DNA of 64,000 nt from Liolophura sinensis (Eukaryota; Mollusca; Polyplacophora; Chitonida; Chitonidae), in the NCBI RefSeq assembly GCF_032854445.1, contig NC_088300.1:42711682-42775681 (forward strand), given 5' to 3'. This document shows, piece after piece, positions 24,901-36,722 of the stretch. The position numbers and the translations under genes were made by a program. The first letter of the stretch is position 1; each line of letters starts with the position of its first letter. The notes under the pieces are model-generated. The model worked only from the letters and a program-made list of their open reading frames with translations, made no database searches and was not told the origin of the DNA.

Positions 24901-27900
24901 GGCTGGAAACTGTCAGAATATATAGCTGGGCGAGAATATGCAATTATATGTATATATGTCAACAAGATTGCTCGGGTATAACCGAGCATGGAAATCTGCC
25001 TAGTCTATTCGTGAATGTTTAACATATCCTCTGTACATGTATACTTATAAAACAACGTAATCAGACTATAACCATGTATAAGACTGTAACTAACTTATAC
25101 GTGAACCTTAAAACGCCCCCAGAACATGCAGTTATTGACTTTCTTACATTATTGTTACCATTGGTTTGGCTGTGGTAATTTCTTAGACTTAGACTTAACG
25201 CGATCTTAGACTTGAGTAAAACTTTGAAACGACTTTGAAATTGTTGTCTCTTATGTTATACGGTCAATTTTTTGCTTGACAACGTAAATTCTGGGTAAGT
25301 TATTGTAAAACAAATTAAATAACGGGAAAGAAAACACCAAATTTAATACTTGAAGTTTGACTTAAGTCTGAAACCGCTTTGTGACCCTGTGACCAGTTTC
25401 CTTCACCCATACACTTGACCTTATAAGTAAAACAGGGGCCTCCGTGGCTCAGTTGGTAAGCGCGCTAGCGCAGCGTAGACCCAGGAGCCCCTCACCAATG
25501 CAATCGCTGTGAGTTCAAGCCCAGCTCATGCTGGCTTCCTCTCCGGCCGTAAGTGGGACCAGCAACCTGCGGATGGTCGTGGGTTTCCCCCGGGCTCTGC
25601 ACGGTTTCATCCCGCCGTCGTATAAGTGAAATATTCTTGAAGACGGCGTAAAACACCAATCAAATAAATAAATTATACGTAAGACATCTGAAGTACTATT
25701 CGAAACATGAATCAATCAGTTTTATATGTTTTACAATATGTTTTATAATTATAGAAAGCGGTATTTGAACGGTGCCTCTGTGTGGATTGGTCTAAAACGA
25801 GCTTCTACCTCATTCACATGGACGGACGGTACGGAGTTCTCTTACTCTAACGTTGTGGAAGACTACACGATTTATCAAGGTTAGGATGTTGCTTTATCTC
25901 GCTAGCTGACTGGTTAGTCTTGTAAACGTATGGCTTAGCATACGTGAAATGTAAATTAGGCTAGACGATCATTTTGGCTCCTATTACGCCAGACAGTACG
26001 AAGTGTCAGTCGAGATACTGCATGTATCGCGTAATCCGAGCGAAGCATTATTTAACTTCACTTAGCTCACACTTTGAATTCTAGGAATCTACGTCAAACA
26101 CATGCGTAATGAAACAGAAACCTCTTAGCCAGCTAAGCCATTAATGCATCTGACTGCAAATAATCTTCTCCAAGATGAAGTATGGTTGTTTTCCTGAGAC
26201 TCAATTTTCCCGTGGTTCAATTTCTCCGTAAAACAATGGATATATCAGAAGTAGACAACAAGCTGATAATGTGGTTATCTGACCGGGCATTAACTCAGGT
26301 GTCAGGCAACTCGTGCTTATACCCGGGACGATATCAAGATTACCACGTATATATCAATTTTATTAATTTTAATTTAAGTATTTATTCATTTATCGACAAT
26401 TTCAAACAGCCATTGGCCACAGGTTTGTCTCCTCTATAAAACACGACAAAAGTACATGAAGCTTGCACATGTGACATTGTACATTTCCTAGAATTACTAG
26501 AATGTACCTGTTGTAGGTTACAGTGTATCAGGCCTGTTACATTATACAACGTATAATACTATACACGTTGTCCTACACAATGTTTCATGCGTGTGGTGCT
26601 GTCCAACGTATCATATATGTGGCATACAGCGTATCACCTCTCATGTTTGAACAGTGCATCAGGCCCGATTGCAAATATCACAAGTAGATTTTTATCTGAA
26701 TTAGATTTTTTCTCTGATTTTGCCGTTCAAGTAAGAAAAGGTAGTGTGAAGTTTCTAGTATTTCAGTTTTTGAGATATATTCGCCATGACAAGTATATTT
26801 CTTCATAGTAGCAAACTGCATGAACCAAGACATAAGAGTAACACCTGGCATTTCAGGAGAGTGCCTGGCAAAGTTCCCTGACTGGCAAAACAACAAGTGG
26901 ACTCCTGCAAACTGTCCATCCTCTTTTGGATTTTTATGCAAAAAGCCGGCAGGTAGGTCCTATAATCAAGTTGTCCTGATTTGATTTCTGACTATATTTG
27001 CCATAATCGTAAACGGTACTGAGAGATACACCCCAGTGTGCGATGTAGGCCTACGTCTCGTGAGTTGATTTAGTATGATATAAAAAAAACTACAGAACTG
27101 AGAGTAAAACTAGAGCAGCGACGACAGTGTGATAGAAATTTACGTGACTTAACCAGCGTTTTTTTTAGCATGATATGACTAGTGGGCCTACACACGTGTC
27201 TGTCTTCTTATGACAGTAGAGTGTAATGACAAAATAAACGTATGTATTGATATTGATATCGAGCGTGTAGACTGCTTTTATTTGCAATGCCTCAACTAAG
27301 CTCAACCAAGTCCGTTAAATATTGAAGAGACTTGTTCGTATTAAGCACTATTATAGTGCCCAAATATGCCTGGGCGCATGCTGTCTTTGCATTCGAACAT
27401 TGGACAAAGGAAGCACGAGTGTGCACTTAGCAGCCGTAAACAGCCGGAAGTGACACAGAGTCAACCTTGACGTCAGCGCAGGAATATGGTCTCTAAAAGT
27501 CAATAGCAATATAATGTCTCGAAATATTAACAAGATAAATTACTTTAGAGCATGTAAGCAGGTCTGATGTAGGATAGAATCGTACAGCAAACAGCTTAAA
27601 TGGCTAGTCGGTAAATTAATTGTAACTGCTTCTTCCGGGGAATTCAGCTTTCTCCGAAATTCACTAAACAGCTTTTGGCATTGATATGTTCGTCGTTCTG
27701 AGTCGCCATGACTGAAAACCTTGTGGACAGAGTTAAACAAACCCAAGGAGCACTCAAGGATATTCAGTTGCATATTTACCGTTAATGTACATACCCCCAA
27801 GGTTTTTAATCTCTACTGAGGGAAAAATTCGACAAGGGGAGAGATTTCTGTACGGAATTACTTCAAAATGAGCTTTATAAATACTTGCCTAATTCCATTA

Positions 27901-30900
27901 GGTCAAGAGGCCAAGTATCAGATCGAATGCGATTAGTTCAAAGCTTGATCAAACATTGATTATTGTTATTTCTGAAGATAATTATACTCCTAATCGTTAA
28001 TCACATTATACATTGGTCGCCATCAAATTTACCATTATCAATATGGGTACTGATTACAGAGATCACTAAGTGGGACGAATGGGGTGCCTGGAGCTCCTGT
28101 CATTGTACTCACCATATTCAGTCCCGTCGGAGACAGTGCGCTGACCACGAAGGTAACCTGTCATCGGACTGTCCAACGGGTGGAGAGGAAGAACGCTATT
28201 GTACCTGTCCTCCGTCAGGTAAGGCCACCTGTTCTGGTTACCTGTGTAACTGCTCTCGGTCAGGTAAGGCCGCCTGTTTCTGGTTACCTGTGTAACTACC
28301 CTCGACCAAGTAAAGCCACCTGTTCCTGGTGACCTGTGTAACTATCCTCAGCCAGGTAAAGCCACCTGTTCTTGGTTACCTGTGTCACTGTCCTCAGTCA
28401 AGAAAAACCAGTTGTTCCTTGTTACCTGTGTAACTGTCCTCAGTCAGAGCCCGAGGGAAATCAACGACCATCTGCAGGTTGCTGGTAACCCGTCCTACGT
28501 ACGGCCGGGGAAAAAGCAAGTACGAGTTGGATTTAACCTCACAATAACCGTACTGATGATAGGCTCTTGGATCATAGGCACGCGCTGGCGTGCTACCCCA
28601 CACGGCTACATATTTCAAAGAATACGTTATCCAATCGATAAAAAAATAAATAAGTTGACTTTTCACAAATAAATCGATCCAAAAGTGTTTAGGCCATTGA
28701 CAAACCATCATTTATAAAATATGTTTGTCGGTTAGTGGAATAAGGATGACATAATCAAAATACAGACTTCAGTAAGAATTATTCAAATTATTGTACATTG
28801 TACAATCAATGCCTCAATTACATGAAGGACTTTCATCAATAACTTAATGACATATTGAACTTAGCAAGCAATGCCTCATTGATATAAATGACTTAGCAAT
28901 CAATAACTGACTAACATGATGAATTTAACAATTAATAGTTCATTGACATAATAGATTTAGCAATCAATATAAGCGTCAAGTCCGACATTCATATACCATT
29001 CGTAGTCCTTAAAAGGCGTTCGAAGTCGATAATCACAAGATCCATTTCCAAAACAACGCTTAACACTAACTCCCAAAGACAAAGGTATGTAAGAAATTAT
29101 ACAAATAAGAAATAAAGCCGGTAATACACAAGAGAGAAGCGGTCATCAGTTTTCAATGATGCCGGGCAGACAATGAATGTTCCAGGCATGAATTCCATAT
29201 CAAAGTTCAAATTCGTAGGCCGTGAATGAGTTCCATGTCAAATAACAATTAAACAAGCCCCTAGCCCCAGGTTAAAAATCACGAGCGTTACAGACCCTAA
29301 CCGATCAGATTGTGATTCAAACGTAACGGACGATTACGTCTTTCCCGTTAATATGTAAAGATCTCATGCTACAAGAGGCGCCATCTATGATGTTACACAT
29401 GACATACAAGATAGACGGTTACACTGGGCAACCAGCGCCATCTATGTTGTTAAATATCATGTACGTGATAGATATGTGCATAGGGATAACAGGGCCGTCT
29501 ATGTGGTTGATCACAATGCAGATCGCCAGAAATTCTGAACGCTCTGTCCATACCTGCGAACAAGAGTGTTTTACTCATTGTAAAATTTGAGAAACTTAGA
29601 ATGAAGGCGTTTGATGTAGTATCCTTAACAAAATAGGTTTTGAACTAGCAACTTGTGACGCCGATTAAAATCATCACAATTAACGCAAGATCTGACAAAC
29701 GCTACAAGGCGAGATATGTATACGCCATATGCAGGACCCTTTGGCATATTGCTATCTAAATAAGGATGATTAACAATATCAAAATTGAAGTTATTTCTTT
29801 TGTCGTAAAGGCGGCGTGAAAGGAGACCTTGTTCGTCTTTGTACAGATATAGATCCAAATAAGATGTACCTTCAGGACTATCTGTTGTCTCCTTTAAATC
29901 CAATGAAGGCGGATAGATTTCCTTCACCGCTTCAGCAATATGGGGATTATTTAACGCCAGTAGATCATCAATATACCGCTTGGTAAATGAAAAGGATCGA
30001 ACTTTAAAGATATTACTTTTAAGTAATTTCTGCATATAGTCGTATTCATATGAAAACAGGTATAGGTCTGCCAAAAGAGGGGCACTATTGGTACCCATTG
30101 GAATACCTATGCGCTGTTGGTAAATGGTATCTCCGAATTTCACATAGATGTTATTAATGAGAAATTCAAGTAATACAATAAATAATGTAACATCCCATGA
30201 GTGGTAACCTTTATAAAGAGTAGAACTAAAGAAAACCTTATTGCTTCTGGCGTTAATGAAACGGTGACCTGTTTTAGTAAATACCGAGACAATTAACGAC
30301 GATTTTCTTTCAATAAGATCTTTGTGAGGAATCGTAGTATAGAGAATAGAGAAATCCCATGTGGATACGTCTTTGTACGGTATATGCATATGAGCATCAA
30401 GTTCTTTTGTAAGACGTCTGGAGTTGTTAAGATCCCACATGCTGTTGACACCTGAATTTTTTGTTATGGCACAACAATACTTATTCCAAAATGACTTTAT
30501 TTCATGTAAAGCTCTCTTAAGTAGAGTTGACAAGAGTTTGGTGGTAGAGCTTCTTGGACCCACAATAAATCGAGCCTTTTATGGGGATTTATGCATTTTA
30601 GTAATCCAGTAAAGTTGTGGTATTTCTGTATGACGGGTAGGCATATTTATGCGCCTTTCTTTAAGAAAGGTTTTGTGTTTGTTAAATATTTCCTGCAGAG
30701 TACATGTAATAGCAGAATACGTGGATGTCGTTGTAGATGCACATAGCTCTTGAACAAGAATTTGATAATAATAATTCTTGCAAATAAAGATGACATTATT
30801 AGGAGCCTTGTCTGCTACAGTGATGACAAATTTACTATGAAGGTCAGCAAGTGTTTCTTGCACAGTGGGACCCTTCAGAACCTGTTTAACTATAGGTAGA

Positions 30901-32135
30901 GCATCACTGTCTAGACGGTGTATAGTTAAACTAACCTTCTTTTTGACAATCTCAAGCCAATCGTTAAGTACCAAAGAATCCACCTTCTCCCGTTTTGACC
31001 ATGTTTTAACATACTCCTCAAGTGCCGAGATGATATTTTTCTTGTTTGATCGAATGTTGACATTTCTCTCTTCTCTATACTTAGGACCCCTCACAAAGAG
31101 ATTCCTCAGATCATGATTCTTAATAATATTAAGGTCACCAGTCAAGACACGTTTACATTTGTCGTAGTTGAAAACTGAGGATTCACAATCACAGTTATAG
31201 CTGCCAGAAGTATACGTTGCCAAATCGAACTCCTTGATGGCCTGGGAATAATTGAAAATTTTGGAAGCGATAGGCTTTGTATACTCATAGGATATGCAAG
31301 GTGGCTCTTGGATATTAAAATAATCAGGCACAGCACTACGAACATCAGGTTCATTACAGATGCGTGGTAGGCTAATTAAATCAAGGCCACTGTCTAAATA
31401 CTTTATCTTCAGAAAGAGTCGATCGTGTTGAGTTTCAGTTGTAGTTACAGGGCGATACAATCAAAAATAAGATATGTCTTGACACAGACGTACAAGGTGA
31501 GGTGGAACATTAAAATTGTGTATATTATTGGATATGTCTTGAACTACCTGTTTTAGCAAGTTTAAAAACTGTTGATCTAGATCCAGGTCACGGCGAAAAT
31601 GCAATGATCTGTTGCCTGGCCCAAAATCAACCTGTGCACAACATTCCATCCAAATTCTGTGAAGTTGCTCACAGACAGACAGGCAAATTAATACCGACAA
31701 AACACAACTGCCTTTGTAGTGGCTGGTAGGAACACCATTGCTCTTCTCAGGCGAGAATAAAAATCCAATATATCGATTTCTTAATGATGTAATAGAGTCA
31801 AACAAACAACAAAGTTTAAATTTTCAGAGATATGCCTCAAATAAAATCATACATGCGGCGATAATCACATTACCAAACATTTTGTATTTGCAGTGAAAGA
31901 CTCAGCTGTTGCTGTTTTAGTCTCACGGGGTCTCCGTGTGGCCGAAACACCCAAATGGATGAAACCTGGTCGACACCCGGTCGAATGTTCCCGGTACTGC
32001 CTGAGGGACCCTACCTGTACAGTGTTCCAGTACAAACAGATGGAAGGCCTCTGTCAAATGTTTGACGACTTCATTTTTGACGAGAAGAGAACTGTACGGT
32101 CCCAGGGATATTCCTTATGGAGGTTCCTGTTGTGA
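21928..32135 (+). CDS. Secreted CTLD-TSP1-PAN protein (lectin cluster gene 2)
   Basis: Six exons, 21928-21994, 24283-24439, 25755-25879, 26857-26952, 28060-28218 and 31894-32135, give 281 residues with phases 1-2-1-1-1, the same as genes 1 and 3. Residues 1-22 are a signal peptide (MPFPDLLPLLLCYSLVVFSV). Residues 23-148 are a long-form CTLD: CNLGWTEQSGFCFK, then VWIGL, FTWTDG, GECLAKF and FGFLCKK. Residues 149-201 are a thrombospondin type-1 module with WDEWGAWSSCHC. The last exon is PAN/Apple-like (ECSRYCLRDPTC, LCQMF) and ends in TGA. No EPN, QPD or WND motif is present. Two minisatellites start exactly at the donors of exons 2 and 5. A Penelope reverse transcriptase lies inverted in intron 5. 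A possible ATTAAA poly(A) signal is at 32187-32192. Sugar or ligand binding is inferred from the fold only. Confidence 0.88.
22060..23010. repeat. 38-base minisatellite in intron 1 of lectin gene 2
   Basis: The unit is gttttgtcgtagcgtgacag followed by ctttgctctgtcaggact, about 25 copies. ORFs across it on minus are repeat artefacts. The period equals that of the array in gene 1 intron 2, but the sequences are not obviously related. Confidence 0.95.
23036..23421. repeat. Degenerate repeats flanking a SINE
   Basis: Irregular 40-50-base units are built on ggttcagaa, gattcactttattgg and tttaggtctcgg. Similar units resume at about 23700-23930, so the SINE at 23422 split the array. Confidence 0.55.
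23422..23691 (+). mobile_element. SINE family A, full length
   Basis: The tRNA-derived head has Box A tggctcagttgg and a Box-B-like gagttcaagtccagc. The body is ggcttcctctccggccgtac ... cccaccataatgctgg. The tail is caccaatcaaataaataaat. Imperfect target duplications atatttcagattta (23408-23421) and atatttctgatta (23692-23704) flank it. It is in intron 1 of lectin gene 2. Confidence 0.93.
24425..24880. repeat. 18-base minisatellite starting at the exon 2 donor of lectin gene 2
   Basis: The monomer is ttgaccagcagtaagtca and variants, with a 54-base higher-order unit at the start of the array. The first monomer straddles the exon 2/intron 2 boundary, so the donor cagca|gtaagtc is copied downstream. 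Later copies drift. Retaining the array would hit an in-frame TAA at once, so the first donor must be the working one. Confidence 0.9.
24958..25092 (+). repeat. Dispersed repeat F, copy 2 (uninterrupted)
   Basis: It begins gtcaacaagattgctcgg and continues into the block shared with 21158-21265. It shows the empty target of the SINE found in copy 1. It is in intron 2 of lectin gene 2. Confidence 0.75.
25435..25672 (+). mobile_element. SINE family A, nearly full length
   Basis: It has head, body and tail, with a deletion in the middle of the body. Flanking target duplications ttataagtaaaaca (25421-25434) and ttatacgtaagaca (25673-25686) differ at two positions. It sits in intron 2 of lectin gene 2. 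Confidence 0.92.
28215..28445. repeat. 46-base minisatellite starting at the exon 5 donor of lectin gene 2
   Basis: About five copies of a unit starting tcaggtaaggccacctgttc and continuing tggttacctgtgtaac. The first copy contains the exon 5 donor (gt at 28219). The second, at 28264, is a perfect copy of it 45 bases on. The third and fourth keep a GT donor-like core. Confidence 0.92.
28446..28512 (-). mobile_element. SINE family A fragment
   Basis: It is a minus-strand piece of the body: ccgagggaaatcaacgacca, then tctgcaggttgctgg, then tacgtacggccgg. It adjoins the 46-base array. Confidence 0.65.
28985..29420 (+). repeat. Dispersed repeat E, copy 1
   Basis: It is nearly identical over about 400 bases to 59876-60400, apart from a deletion of roughly 65 bases or more after caattaaacaag. 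A diverged relative is at 50440-50760. It lies in intron 5 of lectin gene 2, just downstream of the Penelope ORF in that ORF's direction. It is followed by short repeats of gcgccatctatg. Confidence 0.8.
29625..31805 (-). pseudogene. Penelope-like element reverse transcriptase with in-frame stops
   Basis: One minus-strand frame runs 31805-29625 and is broken by two stops: TGA at 31463-31461 and TAA near 30581-30579. The second falls in a conserved phrase, between WITKMHKSP and KARFIVGPRSST. Reverse transcriptase signatures are present: KFVITVADKAPNNVIF, then GIPMGTNSAPLLADLYLF, and YIDDLL as the catalytic box. Upstream sequence has CDCESSVFNYDKCKRVLTGD and GPKYREERN. Downstream is YGVYISRLVAFVR. 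No GIY-YIG domain follows directly; the frame stops at 29625. It lies opposite in strand to its host gene in intron 5 of lectin gene 2. Few disabling changes suggest a fairly young insertion. Confidence 0.85.
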
Positions 32136-32504
32136 ACCATTATCGACAAGCATTGTGACAGGTCTCCCTAGCAACAGAAAACTTTGATTAAAACAAATAT
32201 TGAAAGTATAAACATATATTATGTATTTTCTGCACGACTTGGTCCAGTAATTCCGTGGACACAGGCAGGCAGCAAATGGCCCATAAGACGGTATGATGTG
32301 GATCTTAATCAGGTTAATAACAACCCTTTAAATGTTATAAAACCCGGATAAGGTGTCTATGCCATTGTAACCACGCGCCTGTACATATATGTATAAATGG
32401 CGTGGAATTCCCCATTCTGTATTGACTGCTTACTCTGTTAACAGAAATTACAATGCAAGATGCATATTTGTAAGTAAGATTCTGCACTGGTACTAAATTT
32501 CAGG

Positions 32505-33115
32505 ATACTCATGAGTTAAAAGCTCAGCATACACAGGAGTTTAAAGCTCAGCATACACAGGAGTTGAAAGTTCGACATACACAGGAGTTGAAAGTTCGGC
32601 AGCATACACAGGAGTTGAAAGCTCAGCATACACAGCAGTTAAAAGCTAGACATACACAGGAGTTTAAAGCTAGACATACACAGGAGTTTAAAGCTAGACA
32701 TACACAGGAGTTGAAAGCTCAGCATGCGCAGGAGTTTAAAGCTCAGTATACACAGGAGTTGGCAGCTCAGTATACACAGGAGTTGAAAGCTCAGTATACA
32801 CAAGAGTTGAAAGCTCAGTACACACAAGAGTTTAAAGCTCAGTATACACAAGAGTTTAAAGCTCAGCATACACAGGAGTTGAAAGCTCAGCATACACAGG
32901 AGTTGACAGCTCAGCATACACAGGAGTTGACAGCCCAGTATACACAGGAGTTGAAAGCTAGACATACACAGGAGTTGACAGCTCAGTATACACATGAGTT
33001 GAAAGCTCAGTATACACAGGAGTTGAAAGCTCAGCATACACAGGAGCTGAAAGTTCGGCATGCACAGGAGTTGAACGTTCGACATACACAGGAGTTGAAA
33101 GTTCGGCATGCACGA
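32505..33115. repeat. 24-base minisatellite, open in frame on both strands
   Basis: The unit is cagcatacacaggagttgaaagct, about 25 copies. Because 24 is a multiple of three, plus frame 32564-33259 is open for 231 codons (period of eight residues, HTQELKAQ). The minus strand 33142-32639 is also open for 167 codons. It lies about 370 bases after the stop of lectin gene 2. I treat the ORFs as by-products of the repeat. Confidence 0.92.
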
Positions 33116-33326
33116 GTGCCAACTGAACTGAACTGGTCGCATGTAGTTGGTTCTAGTCGCCGATGGCCATACGACTTTGGACTGAACCAGCCTACAAGTA
33201 ACGACTGGGGTACAACTCCTCTTGAGTCGCGCACGTTTTTGGCGTACACGAGCGTTTAGGACCTGAAGTAAAAACCGGATTTAGTTGTTGAGTTGGGTCT
33301 TAACCTCCCGTACGAGCCGAGCTTTA

Positions 33327-33461
33327 GTTTTCTGACACTGTCAGAAACTACGAGTAAGTACAACTGGCACCGATTCTAGTTGATTCACTTCCTTATTTCG
33401 TATACACGCCTGCTTACGGTGCCAGTTTTACTTAGTCGTAGCTTTCTGACAGTGTCAGAAA
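33327..33461. repeat. Inverted repeat with palindromic ends
   Basis: The left arm 33327-33372 and right arm 33417-33461 are inverted complements with a few mismatches, separated by about 44 bases. Each arm contains an odd palindrome, tttctgacactgtcagaaa on the left and its complement on the right. The inner ends are tggcaccg and cggtgcca. It could be a small foldback transposon or a transcribed hairpin. Confidence 0.75.
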
Positions 33462-33809
33462 CGACGACCGCTTCCAACGTGTTACTTCGTGATCCTGCAA
33501 GACGTCCAATGCTCTGCTGGAAAGAGTTCCAGCCAATCCCCTTTTCATTCTCTGTCATATGACACGTCATCACCATTGGAAGATGGCAGCATTTGGAAGA
33601 TATGGAAGCTAAGGAACGCGAAAGTAAAGGTTACTGTTAGTTGTCTCCACTAGTTCCGTATAGGCCTATTCAGCTCAGTATTAAAGGAACGTGCTGCTGT
33701 GTTAACCTCATATAGGTAAGTGCCCGGTTTCCTTCCCACCACGAAGTTGGCTGCCGTGGCACAAGTTTTTATCAAGGTTTCACTTCCATCTATATCCACT
33801 CGCTCAAGT

Positions 33810-33922
<113 letters not shown>

Positions 33923-35515
33923 CGGCCACTGGACGACGGTAGGAATACTAAAGATTCGTAGGAATAAACAGTCCAGGGCTTAGGAAGCAAATGGAAGGGA
34001 CAGCCTGATGACGATGTCGCTCCTACAAAGGGGTCGTGGACTAAGTTGATTTTAACTACCATGTCGTCACATGTTAAAAACATATATTGCCATAGCAGTT
34101 AAAATCAATTTAGCCTTAGAGTAAGAGGACCCAGGGGCCGTCAAGTCTCCGGAAGCTCTGAGATCTTACGCAGCCATACACGTGTTTGAGTTTGTTTTTA
34201 GATGCGAAGATAAAGGAAGGAACATATCCATTCTCATGATTTAGTCATACATGGCACAAATTCTTCTATTCTTCCAGATCGCTTCTATAAGGTATGTACT
34301 TACCTTCTCTACAACACAAATACAGTCCAAATACTTTACTCAGCCTCAACCTAAACAATGTTTATTACACATGTGCATGCATGTTTCTAACACAAAAGGG
34401 AATTCCTATCCAGCATTGTGGTACAGTTTATTTATGCCTCTGATTGTGATGTATGACGTACAGATATGCACACAATATTGGTGTTTTTCATTGAGCGTTA
34501 GATAGAGCTAACAACTCCACAAGCATCGTCGACGGCTCCCCAGCATTACGGTACTAGGTAAACCTGTTTTGCTTTTTGAGTCTCAAGACATGCAGACATT
34601 ACAATTTAATTAAAATTTATACAGTACAAATGAGCAATCAATTTTCGGCTTAGTGTAGTTTTATAATATGAATGGGTTGAAAAGTGGGCAAACAGAACAT
34701 AGGTTAGCCCCACTTTTAAAAGTAAGGGGCAAGACCCCCATCCACAGGTCCACCCGCACCCTCCGCTCTTTCCATTGCCACTGTAGTTTGATTACTTTTT
34801 CTCTGAATTATCAATGTTAACTCACAGACTAGAGCACTCATGAGTAATATACACGTACTATCGTTATAGAGTGATATCCACAACTCAGCACTCACAGGCA
34901 CAAGTCAACATGATAAGTACTGCGTATGTAATCAGCTGTTATACCTTTCAAAATCCGGCTGTGAAGATGTATAATCATATTCCAACTCTTTAACCCAACG
35001 CTCGTATAACTCCCCAGCTGCAAACGTTGGGTGCAGCCTTCCCCATTTAAATTCTCTTCTTTTTCAATGTTTGTGACAGACGTAGGCCAATATTATTTAC
35101 TTGTACATATGCGATCCAAGAGCGAACCTTGCATTATGGGAATCTCTCTGCCTCGTGCGCATGTCATTTTGTCGGTCTGGTAGCTTAGACCAGTGTTTGA
35201 TTTCCCTTTATAATTCCCTTTACTGACATTTTTATATAGGCTGAGGACGTTTAGTTATGAATCAAACGCTACCCATTGTTTGCATTTAGTTGAACCAACT
35301 CAGAAAATTTGAATTTCTTTTTGCAATACATCACTGTAAAGTCGTTATGTTGGGCCAGTCCTGTACTATTCCCGTCGCGTTTGATGCTCTCGTATAGGCC
35401 TATGCTGAGCTTCAGAAACTCTATCTTCGATTGCATTTGAAGAAGCTCGTCATATATACATATATATGTGAGTTTAGAGAAAGAAGGATATTTTTTCCTT
35501 GAGTCTCTCTCGAAC

Positions 35516-36722
35516 ATGTTGACAATAGGATCATGCTGAACATATTGACAGTACGATCATGTTGAACATGCTGACAGTACGACCATGTTGAACACATTGA
35601 TAACACATTGATAATACGATCATGCTGAACATGCTGACAGTACGACCATGTTGAACATGCTGGCAATACAATCATGTTGACAATACGATCATGTTGACAG
35701 TATGATCATGTTAAAAATGTTGACGGGACGGCCGTGTTGAACATGTTGATAATACAGCCATGCAGAACATGCTGCCAGTACGTTCATGTTGAACATGTTG
35801 TCAGTACGATAATGTTGAATATGCTGATAGTACGACCATGCTGACAGTACGACCATGTTGAAAATGTTAACAGTACTGCCATGTTGAACATGCTGATAGT
35901 ACGACGATCATGGTGAACATGTTGACAGTACGATCATGTTGTCAGTACGATCATGTTGGGCATGTTGTCAGTACGATCATGTTGAATATGCTGACAGTAC
36001 GACCATACTGACAGTACGACCATGCTGACAGTACGACCATGTTGAACATGTTGACAGTACGATCATGTTGAACATGTTGACAGTACGAGCATGTTGATCA
36101 TGTTGTCAGTACGATCATGTTGAACATGTTGACAGTACGATCATGTGGAATATGCTGACAGTACGACCATATTGGGCATGTTGTCAGTACGATCATGTGG
36201 AATATGCTGACAGTACGGCCATGCTGACAGTACGACTATGTTGATAGTATGATCATGTTGAACATGTTGACAGTATGGCTATATTGAACATGTTGATAGA
36301 ACGACCATGTTGAACATGTTGTCAGTATGATCATGTTGAACATGCTGACAATCCGGCCATGTTAAGCATGTTGACAGTACGATCTTGTTGAACATGCTGA
36401 CAGTACGACCATGCTGATAGTACGACCATATTGACAGTACGTTCATGTTGAACATGATTACAGTACGGCCCTGTTAAACGTGTTGATAGTACGACCATGT
36501 TGAACCTGCTGTCAGTGCGATCATGTTGAACATGTTGTCAATACAGCCATGCTGAGCATGTTGACAGTACGATCTTGTTGAAGATGTTGATAGTACGATC
36601 ATGTTGAACATGTTGTCAATACAGCCATGCTGAGCATGTTGACAGTACGATCTTGTTGAAGATGTTGATAGTACGATCATGTTGAACATGCTGACAATAC
36701 GATCATGTTGAACATGCTGACA
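35516..36722. repeat. 26-base minisatellite, about 45 copies
   Basis: The unit is gtacgatcatgttgaacatg plus ttgaca, with many short and variant copies. It is intergenic between lectin genes 2 and 3. Minus-strand ORFs in it are artefacts. Confidence 0.95.

Noticed and set aside
32564..33259. 231-residue repetitive ORF as a new gene
   Set aside because: It is produced by a 24-base tandem repeat, the opposite strand is also open, and there is no signal peptide, domain or clear splice context. Kept only as a finding to test.
35516..36722. Centromeric or telomeric satellite
   Set aside because: It is a single 1.2 kb block in a gene-containing region with strong unit variation; a local minisatellite explains it.
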